A stretch of DNA of 64,000 nucleotides, taken from positions 89,344,615-89,408,614 of the forward strand of contig OX388346.1 in NCBI GenBank assembly GCA_947579665.1, in the 5' to 3' direction. Source of the DNA: Sympetrum striolatum. Taxonomy: Eukaryota > Arthropoda > Insecta > Odonata > Libellulidae. The notes under the pieces were generated by a model. That model ran no database searches. It was not told the DNA's origin and saw nothing but the letters and a program-made list of their open reading frames with translations. A program made the position numbers and the translations under genes. Shown piece by piece: positions 37,311 through 47,279 of the stretch (positions are counted from its first letter, which is position 1; every line of letters begins with the position of its first letter).

Positions 37311-37789
37311 CAATATTTCGGCAACTTTCAACGGATAGAAAAGAGAAAGAATGTATTATTTATTTATTCAGTTCCACTTAATGTCAGCTCCAAATTCATT
37401 CCTCCTTGTTTAGCCCTGATATATTACCAGTAATCAAATTTCGTTCATCTAAGCACGTACAAGTCTCATGAAAACGTTCGTAATGAGATTATAAGAAACC
37501 GGCAATCATCTCCGTTATTTTGTTACTCCATCTCATCTATTTTTGTTGCACTTCACGCCACGTGCTCTCAAAATTTTTAAGGCAAGCGGTGGACATTTCA
37601 AAGCATTTCTTACGTGTTGATTTGGCGAATAAATTATTTTCCCTCTCTATTGCAAGGAGTCCGGAGTGGACGATCGGATGTTTTCTCAAATGGCTCTGAG
37701 ATAGAGAAAATTAATCACCTTAATTATTAATTTCTTCTAAATATCGCTCTAGTTCGAAAAAGTGGATATTACTCCGAGAAATGGTTAGT

Positions 37790-38520
37790 GTGATGATGAA
37801 ACGATAGGGAGAAATGCTCTATGCAAGTATTTTCCTATCGGTGACACTTAAATGCTTATAGAGTTACTCGATCAGGTTGACAATGGTTTCATTTATTCGT
37901 TTTAACTATTTAGTGTTCAAATCCTTCGCTTCAATGAGAAACTATCCCCGAGAATTTCTCTACCAATCATCAGAATACTATATTTCCGTAAATATAAAAT
38001 TACGGCCATAATAAAAGCGAATTTTTTGTGAGATTTGGCTGTTGGCCAAAGGAAGTGAATAGTGGGGAGGGCGTGAAAAGACGACCGAGGAAGGGTTGGC
38101 TCTATAAACTTGTAACACCTTAATTTATTTTTTACAGGTAATAAACCTTAGGAAAAGGGGATGATAATGATAGTCTATTTGACCATTTAATGTCTATCTC
38201 CAGGTGGCTTGGGAGTGCAGCTTTGGAAATGGAGATAAAAAGTTAAGTGGTATGTGAGGGGTTTGGAGTGGCGCGAGATATCCCTTGCTTGGGAAACTTG
38301 GTCGAAAAAACCTGTTGGTTCGTCGTTAACTTTGAGTGCAATTAATCACTGGGCATACAAGCCATAGTCTAATTCTTCTTAAATGATGTGGTATTGAAAA
38401 AGGGTAAGGGATGAGGCAAATGGTTTCTTCTAATTACCTACCAATAGAATGCAAATTAGTAACACACTCGAAATTCTACGTTATTTCAACGTGTGAAAAG
38501 ATGAAGAATTAATACTGATA
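37790..38520. repeat. Old large duplication, copy B
   Basis: Partner of copy A (32,150-34,400). Block order is kept. The CR1-like LINE at 34,560-37,310 lies between the copies. Confidence 0.5.
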
Positions 38521-39290
38521 TGGAGTTAATATCGAGTAACACTTCTGCTCCCAACGTAAGACTCAAAATTGATGCCAATTCTCATCTTCTCAATCTTCTC
38601 AAACAAAAATATCATACAGTGCTTGTTCGATTTGGAGCTCTGAGAGGTAAAACATGAACCCAAAGACTCGATTGGATTATGGAAATTTGCGACGGGTTCA
38701 TTTAAAAACCAATGATTGCGATTCTATAATATGAATATGGAAATGATAAAATTTGATATGATGTGATAATAATGAAATTTGAAAGTTATTCGGCATGGTT
38801 GATTGACTTGGCTGAGCTAGAGGCGGAAATTGAAGCAAAACATTTCATCAATATATAACGAAAGAATTTATTGTTTCAGTCCCCCCTTGACTGCGGCAGA
38901 AATAAAATGCATCGCATTCGTATTCACAATCTGTTCATAGCATTATAGACCTGGATTTTGACGCTTTCCCACACAATGATCTGCAGTTATAATTTAACAT
39001 GTTTTACATACTTTTAAAGAGCAATTATTTGTCTTTAAAATGATGAGCATTTAAAGTCGATATCGTGTTGTTTTACATAATCTGAGTCGATGTGAAACCA
39101 ATCAAAACAAGGTGAGTTCGCGGATATTCTCGTCTCAGCAATGTTTACACGATTGCAGTACCACGACCATGCATCACAGAAAAACCAAAACTTCAGCAAA
39201 AGTGTGGCATATAATCCTAAATCTTGCTTTGTGATTTCGAGATCCGATCTTCATTGGTTTTTTTATAAGCATCTGAATTTAAAATCAATC
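38521..39290. other. Gene-free stretch
   Basis: No gene or repeat boundary recognised before the Tigger end at 39,293. Confidence 0.45.
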
Positions 39291-40004
39291 TACAGTAGAA
39301 CCCCGGTAATCCGGACACTCGCTAATCCGGAACCCTCGGTAATCCGGACGGTCCATTGGGAGTTATGGAAACCCTCAACTTCTTCTTGTGAACATATAAA
39401 CACGTATATTAGTAACAAGAAACGAGAGGTGGACAGTCTATTTTAAAAATGTCTCCATCAGCTGCAATGATGTGATGGAGAGCGAAGTATTTCGTTTATT
39501 GTGATAATACATCCAAGTTGTGATACCTTTCTGAGACAGCATTTTTCGATTAGAGGAATGCTTAATATGTGCGAGACTAAACAACTTCGAAAGACAATAA
39601 GTTTTCAGTTGCAGCAGGGTATCACTTCTCAAAACATTACGTTCATTAAAAAGCTATGAGAGAAGAGGCGTGAAAAACAATCCTTCCCTTTGATAGACGT
39701 CCAATGAGGATGGCCATGCATGGGATATAGAGTTGTTGTTTATAAGCGAGAAAAGCTAAACAATTTTAAGCTTTAATGGCCGTGACAGAGTGGTGAGCTA
39801 AGCTCAAGTTAAAACCTCATGTGGGTAGGATATAAATTAGGTCCATTTTTCCAGTGCTATAACAATTTTGCTGAGAGACGGCTGGTCACGTGAAAAGATG
39901 AGGTACGATCCATCCCCTCAGTATAACTTGGTTCTTCCGATTCTCTGTGTCTTCGTTTTGTTTTCGCCGGTTTTTAAAACCTAAAGTGACGTCCTTTTCC
40001 GTCC

Positions 40005-40117
40005 GATATGATGATGACCACCCTGTAGACTCCGTCAAAATTTCTCATTCTGAGGCTTTGGCGGCACTCAGTACATCATTAAAGTGGGCCGAGGAGCAAA
40101 ATTTTGAAGCACATGAT
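40005..40117 (+). pseudogene. Tigger transposase C-terminal fragment (upstream half)
   Basis: The frame reads HPVDSVKISHSEALAALST followed by LKWAEEQ, typical of the extreme C-terminus of Tigger/CENP-B-like transposases. It is cut by the Polinton directly after the codons for His-Asp (CATGAT, 40,112-40,117), which form the target duplication. The same frame resumes after the Polinton at 55,165 and ends at a TGA at 55,255-55,257. The upstream DDE domain is missing. Confidence 0.75.
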
Positions 40118-40459
40118 AGTAGTAGGATTTTACCGATTCTAGCACAGCTACCGATTCTGGCACAGCTACCGATTCTAGCACAGCTTAGCTTAGAAAAACC
40201 TCTATCAAATGTCGAACCCTGGGGGCCCCAGAGATGGGGTGGCTCGTCGCACACGCCTTAGGAAGGTTGTGACGTTAATGAACCCCCTTCCCAGTGGTCC
40301 ATACCCCCCAAAAAAGGATATTGTGATTGTAATAGCATTTAGTCTATGTATTTCTACTTGAGCGCCGAAAAGAATCGCGCTCGCCCGTGTTTGAATTCGC
40401 GCCACGCCGCGGTGCTGGTAGTTTCCACGCTGCCCGCTAGATGGCGTACGCCATTACTC
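40118..40459 (+). repeat. Polinton left terminal inverted repeat
   Basis: It pairs with 54,815-55,158. After the 14-base tip come three exact-length 18 bp units (ACCGATTCTAGCACAGCT, the middle one with one change) at 40,132-40,185. The inner part includes CGTCGCACACGC and a GC-rich segment ending near the ATG at 40,441. Confidence 0.95.
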
Positions 40460-41124
40460 TTGCTTCTCCCGAACAAACTGAGATTCGTAATAAAGATCGC
40501 GACATTGAAGTAAACATTCAGTGCATGTACTCTATTGCTATGGCGGTATTTAATCCAAAGTCCTTGTTAGAGTGTTCTAAGAAGAAAACGTTGGACGTTT
40601 ATTGCAACAATTGGGTCTTTCTGTGGGAAAATCTACCAGAAACTGTTTTCGAAGACTTGAAGACTTTGTTTTGGATAAAGTGCTCTTGGGGGAAATCGTT
40701 AGACGTTCATAGGAATGATTGGGCGAATTTGTGGGGAAATCTTTGGAGGTCTAACTTGATTTCAAAAGCATACAGAACTTCTTTTACAAATATCGACTCA
40801 TGGACTTTTTGTGCTCTTATTTGTATGGTTTCATCGAATGAGTGTACTTTCCCATTATGCATGCGGCAACATTTTTGGTGCATAAATTTAGTGAAATACA
40901 ATAATTTAAAATGGAGAAAATATAATTTCTGTGGTGCGTGTGTTTCAGCATTAATGAATTCAAACATAATGGCTGATGGTTGGAATAAAATAAATATGCA
41001 TATTAATGTTAAATATCCTAAAGATATGATATCTGAGATTCAAAGTAAGCAGAACTGGTGTTCACGTTGCCTCATGAGAGCATTATTTGATATTATGCCA
41101 ACGAGCACCTGTTTAAATTGTTAA
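40441..41124 (+). CDS. Polinton accessory protein, Cys-rich, starts inside the TIR
   Basis: The 227-codon frame opens with an ATG at the inner edge of the left inverted repeat; downstream ATGs (codons 29 and 34) could also be used. An internal duplication is visible: the segment LDVYCNNWVFLWENL recurs 36 residues later as LDVHRNDWANLWGNL. The C-terminal half has paired cysteines (CGAC, CSRC, CLNC), suggesting a zinc-binding fold. AATAAA follows at about 41,134. It is convergent with the next gene on the minus strand. I do not recognise the family. Its location at the element edge is typical of fast-evolving Polinton accessory genes. Confidence 0.6.
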   Translation: MAYAITLASPEQTEIRNKDRDIEVNIQCMYSIAMAVFNPKSLLECSKKKTLDVYCNNWVFLWENLPETVFEDLKTLFWIKCSWGKSLDVHRNDWANLWGNLWRSNLISKAYRTSFTNIDSWTFCALICMVSSNECTFPLCMRQHFWCINLVKYNNLKWRKYNFCGACVSALMNSNIMADGWNKINMHINVKYPKDMISEIQSKQNWCSRCLMRALFDIMPTSTCLNC

Positions 41125-41175
41125 GGTTATTAAATAAAGAAAACTCATTTCTTTGTCGGAAAAGTTTATTTTATT

Positions 41176-41457
41176 TTATTCTATCATTAATTTATTTTTT
41201 TTTAATGTTAGATGCAATTGAATTCTTTCATCATCAAATTTCTTTATTTCTTCTTCACTCATGTTTAAATAAGTTGGAAGAAATATCCGTCTCTCCTTCC
41301 CCTCATATTGGATGACAGCTAGAGTGCCCATTCCAAATCTCGTCCTTTGATTTTCAATTTTTTTTATGAGGTATTTTTCTCCTTCTTTTAGGTTTCCTTT
41401 TTCTAAAAACTGGGCTTCTTCCTGTCTCCTTAGCAGAACAGATTTGATGTCGGCCAT
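41176..41457 (-). CDS. Small Polinton accessory protein (possible OB-fold type)
   Basis: The 93-residue minus-strand protein has a charged N-terminus and a core with RTRFGMGTLAVIQYEG then RRIFLPTYLNMSEEEI. A similar beta-rich pattern (…T+G…V..…IFLP…) occurs in small proteins from arthropod mobile elements. I infer a nucleic-acid-binding OB-like fold, unproven. Immediately before its ATG is a TTTTTATAG acceptor. A matching GTAAGTAT donor lies at about 41,750 (minus strand) and a TATATATA box at about 41,862, so the transcript likely has a 5'UTR intron of about 290 bp. It is transcribed away from the polymerase gene. Confidence 0.6.
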   Translation of the reverse strand: MADIKSVLLRRQEEAQFLEKGNLKEGEKYLIKKIENQRTRFGMGTLAVIQYEGKERRIFLPTYLNMSEEEIKKFDDERIQLHLTLKKNKLMIE

Positions 41458-42609
41458 CTATAAAAAATGAGATAAACGATTACTTACAATATTGTTCATA
41501 ACAAAGTTTTTAAAACATAAATAATCTGGCATATCAGTTTCTATGGGGCCAAATAAGGAAATGGTTAATTACATTTGAAAGTATAAAGATAGATTATGAA
41601 AATTACTTCTACTTTGTTTGTTGCAAATTGGTGTAGTTTTTTAATAGCGATGTACATTCTACAACCAAAAATTTAAAAAAGAATTAGAAAAAAATCAGCC
41701 AAAATCTATCTTTAAAATTAGTTTTAGTTGTGCTAATATACTTACTTTTAAGTTTTTCAGCAGCGGCTGGAGGCTTTCTTTGCTGTACGATTTTGTTAGA
41801 TGCGTTGTCTATCCCCTCAGTAGGCTACGGATGACTATAATTCTGCTAGAAAATGCCGAGTATATATAGTGCTTTTCAGTGAAAAAATTAAGAACAGAAG
41901 AATATACACGTGCACAGAGAATGACCGCTCGTTTATGTTGCTAGGTAACTCCCTACTAGGCAGCGCAGAAAAGTGGCTAGGTAATGGGAAAAACCCGCTG
42001 CTATTGCATTATTGAGGAACTCCTTCGATGAGAGCAGATTATTCTGTGGCAGAGGCAGGTCGTAACACGTCCAAGGCCGCCGTCCATCGCATTTAATACC
42101 GTTACTCTTAGCAGAGCTCGTAGTAAAGATCGCGACATTGAATTAAGCATTCAGTGTATGTTCCGCGCCTCGCCACGGCGCTAGTACTTACTACGCTGCC
42201 CGCTAGATGGCATATGCTGTTATTCCTGCTTCTAGAGGCGAGAAAAAAACGATGAAAGTTATGTCGTTGAAACACGTCCAGGGCCGCCAAGTTTCTCATT
42301 CAGACGAAAGAATCTCGATCCACTGCAGCAGCTCGCAACGGGATTATGTATAAAAAGAGAAGAAATCTGGTTAGAACTTCAGACTGCGTTTACGTCTTCC
42401 TAGAAATATATTCGTGTGCAAGCAAATTACAGCAGCAAGCATCTCTCATTTTCGTAAGTACTCAAACTTCTTACTAAACATTAATATTTAGGTTGGAATG
42501 TAAGAAAGCGCAGTATTTGAAATAGTAATTAATTATCTTTTTTCTTTCTTACCACAGAGTAATCATTTCCAATTTTATTTTCCCATTCCTATCCTCACAC
42601 CCATTCATT
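41458..42609. promoter_or_regulatory. Divergent promoter region with internal copy of the TIR edge
   Basis: No gene lies here. For the minus strand there is TATATATA near 41,862 and a GTAAGTAT donor near 41,750. For the plus strand there is a TATAAAAAG box at about 42,349, a GTAAGTAC donor at about 42,452 and a TTCTTTCTTACCACAG acceptor ending at about 42,556, giving a likely 5'UTR intron of about 105 bp before the polymerase ATG. The stretch 42,105-42,240 repeats sequence from the inner left TIR and adjoining ORF (40,395-40,535), including 'aaagatcgcgacattgaa' and 'gctgcccgctagatggc'. Confidence 0.6.
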
Positions 42610-45600
42610 ATGACTTCTGTTTCGGAAATTTTGAATAATTTTAAAGCTGGGATATATAACTCCGAGCATGAGTTAGAAACAGCGCTACATAATATTCATG
42701 AGCGTATAGTATTCAACGAGGATACCATAGATGATTTAAATTGTTATGAAAAAATCATAGATGCACTTGATAAATTAAAAAAAAGACGTTTCTGCTCATA
42801 TTGCGAAATTTATTATAGTTTAGTTGATCCTATTATCCACGAAAATACAAATTTGCACAGAAGTCACATTATTTCCCAAAGAGGTCGAGGATTTGTTGAA
42901 GTAGAATCTGCAGTAAAATCTAGACTAAAAACATTTTGGATTACGTCCGACAATGAAACGAAAGAAGACTTTATTTCATTTTTAAATAATATTCGCAATC
43001 AATTGGTAGATAAAGTAAAGGAGCAGGTCATTGCTCATAATACAATTAAATTTAACGTAGTATTAATATGCAAATTCCGAAAGGGTGAGGATGAAGAGTT
43101 GGAGACTTCATTTAAGACGAGCAACAGACGAGTAGTACTTGCCGATCAAGTTAATGAAATCATTGATGAAACTTTTTCCAAACTTTTGAAAGAGAAATCT
43201 GAATTTCAGGCGAAAGGGTCCGGTTGGGCTTTGTCAGAGATCTTTGGATTGGAATTACGAATTAACAAGTATACCCCTCTAAGAGGTTCGACATACATTG
43301 AGCTACCAAGTAAAATTAAAAACAGAAAGGCAGTAGTAAATATTAAAAACAACGATAAATATTGTTTTAAATATTCTATATGGGCAAAAAATGTTGACAG
43401 GAATCCGCAAAGAGTTTCAAAGTACTATACACCATCATGTGACAACGGTTATCTATGGGTTTGCATAGAATACCCCGTCGCTTTAAAAGACATACCAATA
43501 TTCGAGCGAGCAAACAATATTTCGATAAATGTCTTTGGGTTAGATGAGAAAAGCAACGTTTATCCAATTAAAATTGTAGACATCGAGTTACCTGATCACC
43601 GAGATTTATTATATATAACAAATGACAAAACTTCGCATTTCTGTTGGATAAAAAACTTTAGCAGACTTACATCATCGCAGTTTACGAGGTATGGTCACCA
43701 TCTTCATATTTGCAAACGATGTTTTACCTATTACGTAGATGAAACAAGGTTGGAAAAACACAAGGAACTGTGCAGGGGGACTGGCGAACCGAGTAGAATC
43801 ATGCTCCCAGAAGAGACTAATAAAATTTTGAAATTTACCAATCTTAATCGCTCTTTTCCAGTCCCCTATGTAATATATGCAGATTTTGAATGCCTTCTTC
43901 AAAATATTAGCACCTGCCGTCCATCGTCCCACGCATCCTACACGCACGCCACACAAAAACATGAACCATTCAGCTTTTGTTATATTCTATTAACGCCCGA
44001 AGGATGTCAAAAACCGCAATTGTATCGGGGGCCTAATGCCGCTCGTGTTTTTATTCAGAGAATGAAAGATGAAGCGGAGAGGACATTTAAATTGTACAAA
44101 AACGTTGTTCCCATGAAGCCGCTAACCTCAGAAGAAGAGACAGATTTTAAAAACGCTGCTAATTGCCACATTTGCGGGAAGGAATTAAATGCGGACCGAG
44201 TTAAAGATCACGATCACTTGACAGGTAAATATCGAGGACCCGCACACTCGTTTTGCAATGTACAATACAAAATGCCAAATTTTCTTCCCGTGTTTATTCA
44301 TAATCTTTCCTCATATGATGGTCATTTTATAGTTCGCGAATTAACCTACGACGAAAGAAATATATTTGTCATACCGAATACTGAAGAAAAGTATATTTCA
44401 TTCGCAAAGTCGATCGACGATCATTTTACCATTAGATTTGTTGATACATATCGTTTCATGCCCGCTTCATTAGCTTCACTGGTCACAAATTTAAAGAAAT
44501 TTAAATATACAAATGAAATATTCGGCGAGAAAACGAACCTAGTCGCACGCAAGGGAGTCTACCCTTATGATTATACAAACTCAATCGAAAAACTAGAGGA
44601 AACATCACTTCCGGAGAGGAAAAACTTTTACAACCGATTAACGGACGAGGGTGTGTCTGAGGAAGACTACGAACACGCGAAAAATGTGTGGGAATCTTTT
44701 GATTGTAGGACACTTGGGGACTATAGCGATGTGTATTTAAAAACTGATGTGACGCTTCTTGCAGATGTTTTTGAGAATTTTCGTGATGTCTGTCTCGATG
44801 CTTACAAACTCGATCCTGCTTGGTATTTTACTACACCAGGTTTAACTTTCGATGCAATGCTAAAGTACACAGAAATCGAGCTGGAATTATTGACAGATTA
44901 CGATATGATTCTCATGCTAGAGAATGGTATTCGTGGTGGAATCAGCCAGTGCTGTAAGCGCTATGTTGAGGCTAATAACAAATATATGGAAAACTATAAC
45001 CCTGAGATGGATTCCACTTATATTACTTATTATGATGCTAATAACTTATATGGATGGGCTTTATCTAGACCGATTCCCTACTCTAACTTTAGATGGCTAG
45101 ACAGCGCTGAAATTGATCAATTAGAAATAACAAATATTGCTGATGATAATGAAAAGGGTTACATTCTTCAAGTGGATTTAGAATATCCAAAATCTCTGCA
45201 TGACATGCATTCAGATTTACCTCTTTGCCCAGAAAACAAAAAACCTCCTGGTGGTAAGCATAATAAATTGTTAACGACTCTCGAAAACAAAGAAAAATAC
45301 GTAATTCACTATGTAAACTTAAAGCAAGCTATTTCTCTTGGTCTAACACTCAAAAAAATACATAGAGTAATTGAATTTAGTCAATCACCATGGTTAAAAA
45401 AATACATAGATTCAAATACGGATCGAAGAAAATGTGCTAACAACGAGTTTGAAAAGGATTTTTACAAATTAATGAATAACGCGGTTTTCGGCAAGACAAT
45501 GGAGAATGTGAGAAAACGAATGAATTTAGAATTAGTCACAGGAGAAAGAAGACTAGAAAAATTAATCAGCAAGTCCACATTTTTGGATAGAACAATTTTT

Positions 45601-46284
45601 AGCGAGTCCTTGGTAGCTGTACATCTAAGAAAATCAATCATCAAAATGAACAAACCGATATACATTGGTTTTTGTGTTCTCGATTTAAGTAAGACTTTAA
45701 TGTATAATTTCCATTACAAGACGATGTTACTGAAATATGGAGAAAAAATCTCTTTAGCGTATACTGATACAGATAGCTTTATTTATTGCATTAAAACCGA
45801 AGACATATACGATGATATGTTACAAAATCTTGACACGTTTGACACTTCAAATTACCCCCAAGAACACAAATGCTACTCGGTTAAAAACAAAAAAGTTATT
45901 GGTAAGTTCAAGGATGAATTAGATGGAAAATTGATGACGCATTTTATAGGATTGCGAAGTAAATTGTATTCGTATAAATTGGAGGGGGAAAAAGAGAAAA
46001 AGAAGGCCAAAGGAATTACTAAAACTGTGATTAATAAAGCACTTCATTTCGATGACTACATCCGCTGTTTGAGGAATAGTTCTACAGAATATCGAAAAAT
46101 GACAGTAATTCGTAGTAAAAAGCATAAACTGTATACGTTGGAAATGAATAAATTAACGCTAAATGCGAGCGACGATAAGAGATATATTTGTGAAAATGGT
46201 GTAGATACATTCGCTTGGGGCCATTGCAAAATTCCACGAAAACGGACACATAGCGAAGCATTCCCATCAGATGACGAAACTTAA
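42610..46284 (+). CDS. polB: Protein-primed family B DNA polymerase
   Basis: This 1,224-residue protein replicates the element. In order: an N-terminal domain with Cys pairs (CSYC, about residue 59); a zinc finger CKRCFTYYVDETRLEKHKELC-type region (about 367); an endonuclease VII/HNH-like zinc motif (CHICGKEL ... DHDHLTGKYRGPAH ... CN, about 519-553); exonuclease motifs YADFEC (about 425), SSYDGHF (about 568) and KTDVTLLADVF (about 716); polymerase motifs DANNLYGWA (about 809), KLMNNAVFGKTMEN (about 954) and YTDTDSF (about 1052). The D-NNLYG and KLMNN signatures are those of protein-primed PolBs. Length and order match Polinton polymerases and there is no break. The start is the first ATG after the likely 5'UTR intron. 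The interleaving of exonuclease and HNH motifs is as usual for this clade. Confidence 0.96.
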   Translation: MTSVSEILNNFKAGIYNSEHELETALHNIHERIVFNEDTIDDLNCYEKIIDALDKLKKRRFCSYCEIYYSLVDPIIHENTNLHRSHIISQRGRGFVEVESAVKSRLKTFWITSDNETKEDFISFLNNIRNQLVDKVKEQVIAHNTIKFNVVLICKFRKGEDEELETSFKTSNRRVVLADQVNEIIDETFSKLLKEKSEFQAKGSGWALSEIFGLELRINKYTPLRGSTYIELPSKIKNRKAVVNIKNNDKYCFKYSIWAKNVDRNPQRVSKYYTPSCDNGYLWVCIEYPVALKDIPIFERANNISINVFGLDEKSNVYPIKIVDIELPDHRDLLYITNDKTSHFCWIKNFSRLTSSQFTRYGHHLHICKRCFTYYVDETRLEKHKELCRGTGEPSRIMLPEETNKILKFTNLNRSFPVPYVIYADFECLLQNISTCRPSSHASYTHATQKHEPFSFCYILLTPEGCQKPQLYRGPNAARVFIQRMKDEAERTFKLYKNVVPMKPLTSEEETDFKNAANCHICGKELNADRVKDHDHLTGKYRGPAHSFCNVQYKMPNFLPVFIHNLSSYDGHFIVRELTYDERNIFVIPNTEEKYISFAKSIDDHFTIRFVDTYRFMPASLASLVTNLKKFKYTNEIFGEKTNLVARKGVYPYDYTNSIEKLEETSLPERKNFYNRLTDEGVSEEDYEHAKNVWESFDCRTLGDYSDVYLKTDVTLLADVFENFRDVCLDAYKLDPAWYFTTPGLTFDAMLKYTEIELELLTDYDMILMLENGIRGGISQCCKRYVEANNKYMENYNPEMDSTYITYYDANNLYGWALSRPIPYSNFRWLDSAEIDQLEITNIADDNEKGYILQVDLEYPKSLHDMHSDLPLCPENKKPPGGKHNKLLTTLENKEKYVIHYVNLKQAISLGLTLKKIHRVIEFSQSPWLKKYIDSNTDRRKCANNEFEKDFYKLMNNAVFGKTMENVRKRMNLELVTGERRLEKLISKSTFLDRTIFSESLVAVHLRKSIIKMNKPIYIGFCVLDLSKTLMYNFHYKTMLLKYGEKISLAYTDTDSFIYCIKTEDIYDDMLQNLDTFDTSNYPQEHKCYSVKNKKVIGKFKDELDGKLMTHFIGLRSKLYSYKLEGEKEKKKAKGITKTVINKALHFDDYIRCLRNSSTEYRKMTVIRSKKHKLYTLEMNKLTLNASDDKRYICENGVDTFAWGHCKIPRKRTHSEAFPSDDET

Positions 46285-46330
46285 ACATTATTAATATCGC
46301 TATTGAGGCTGAATAGGCTCAGTGTTGGCC

Positions 46331-46972
46331 ATGACTTTGGTCTGGCACCATCCGTTTTCTTGTCTAGTTTCTGGACCAAGCTCATCAGGGAAGACCACAT
46401 TCGTCACTAGGTTCTTGGAAAATCTAGATCATATGGTAGATCAGGAGATAGATGAGATTATTTGGTGTTGTAGTCCGGGAAGCGAACCTAACCTACATTC
46501 AACGCGCGTTCGGTTTCAACACGAAATACCGTCGTTCGAATATTCTAATGGTAAATCGTATATCTATATAATAGACGATTTAATGAGCGAGGGAGGTTAT
46601 AGCAAAGAAGTATGCAAACTCTTTACCAGAGGAAGTCATCATTTTAATATATCTGTTTTTTTGCTCACGCAAAATTTTTTTTATCATTCCCCCCATTCAA
46701 GAAGCATATCCCTGAATGCAAAGTACATTGTGTTTTTTAAAAATCCTAGAGATCAACTGCAGTTTGATCAATTAGCTCGACAAGTGTATCCGGAAAATCC
46801 GCGAGAGTTAAGGAGAGTATATAAGGAATCGACAAAAGAGCCATATGGCTATTTGGTATTAGACCTTGTACAGGATACGGACGATAGATTTCGTTTCCGA
46901 ACAAACATTTTCCCCGAAGACGGGGCCACTAGGATATTTATGAACACAGATGATGAAACGATTGAAGAGTAA
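46331..46972 (+). CDS. FtsK/HerA-like genome-packaging ATPase
   Basis: The 213-residue P-loop ATPase would drive DNA into the capsid. Walker A GPSSSGKTT lies at residues 15-23, Walker B YIYIIDDLM at about 77-85 and a sensor-like FLLTQNFFY at about 116. It resembles the A32/FtsK-type ATPases of Polintons and adintoviruses in length and layout. The ATG at 46,331 is chosen because the frame upstream offers only GTG/TTG. The end overlaps the next gene by 23 bases, consistent with compact late-gene packing. Confidence 0.93.
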   Translation: MTLVWHHPFSCLVSGPSSSGKTTFVTRFLENLDHMVDQEIDEIIWCCSPGSEPNLHSTRVRFQHEIPSFEYSNGKSYIYIIDDLMSEGGYSKEVCKLFTRGSHHFNISVFLLTQNFFYHSPHSRSISLNAKYIVFFKNPRDQLQFDQLARQVYPENPRELRRVYKESTKEPYGYLVLDLVQDTDDRFRFRTNIFPEDGATRIFMNTDDETIEE

Positions 46973-47279
46973 TAAGCATTTGCTTCATGCCTTAAAAAAC
47001 GCCAAGCCTAAGTTACGATCCGCCATCATCAAGTGCTCAGATGATGAGTTAATTAAGGCTATCAGTGAGTGTTGCTTGAACGCACTCAATGGTAATCATA
47101 TAATAAATCCGAGTTTGAAACGTAAACTCGCCAAACATCGTAATTGCTTGAGAGCTTTGGCCTCTCAAGGAGTTAGTATTAAGAAGAAACGGACACTGCT
47201 CGTACAAAAGGGGGGTTTCCTCCCAATGCTTCTTGGTTCGATTCTGAGCGGTGTTCTCGGTAGTATTTTAGGAAAATGA
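46950..47279 (+). CDS. Small basic protein with hydrophobic C-terminus
   Basis: The 109-residue protein (or 108 from the second ATG) is basic through most of its length, then ends in a glycine- and leucine-rich segment, GGFLPMLLGSILSGVLGSI. A similar small protein, often with a GGFLP-like hydrophobic tail, sits near the ATPase in many Polintons and adintoviruses. A membrane-active or minor virion role is plausible by analogy with adenovirus pVI, but unproven. It overlaps the ATPase gene at its start, and its stop overlaps the next ATG (ATGA). Confidence 0.7.
   Translation: MMKRLKSNKHLLHALKNAKPKLRSAIIKCSDDELIKAISECCLNALNGNHIINPSLKRKLAKHRNCLRALASQGVSIKKKRTLLVQKGGFLPMLLGSILSGVLGSILGK

Noticed and set aside
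40118..40261. Reading frame with repeated PILAQL motifs across the Polinton edge
   Set aside because: It is the 18 bp TIR repeats translated in the frame of the interrupted Tigger transposase; it is not a protein of its own.
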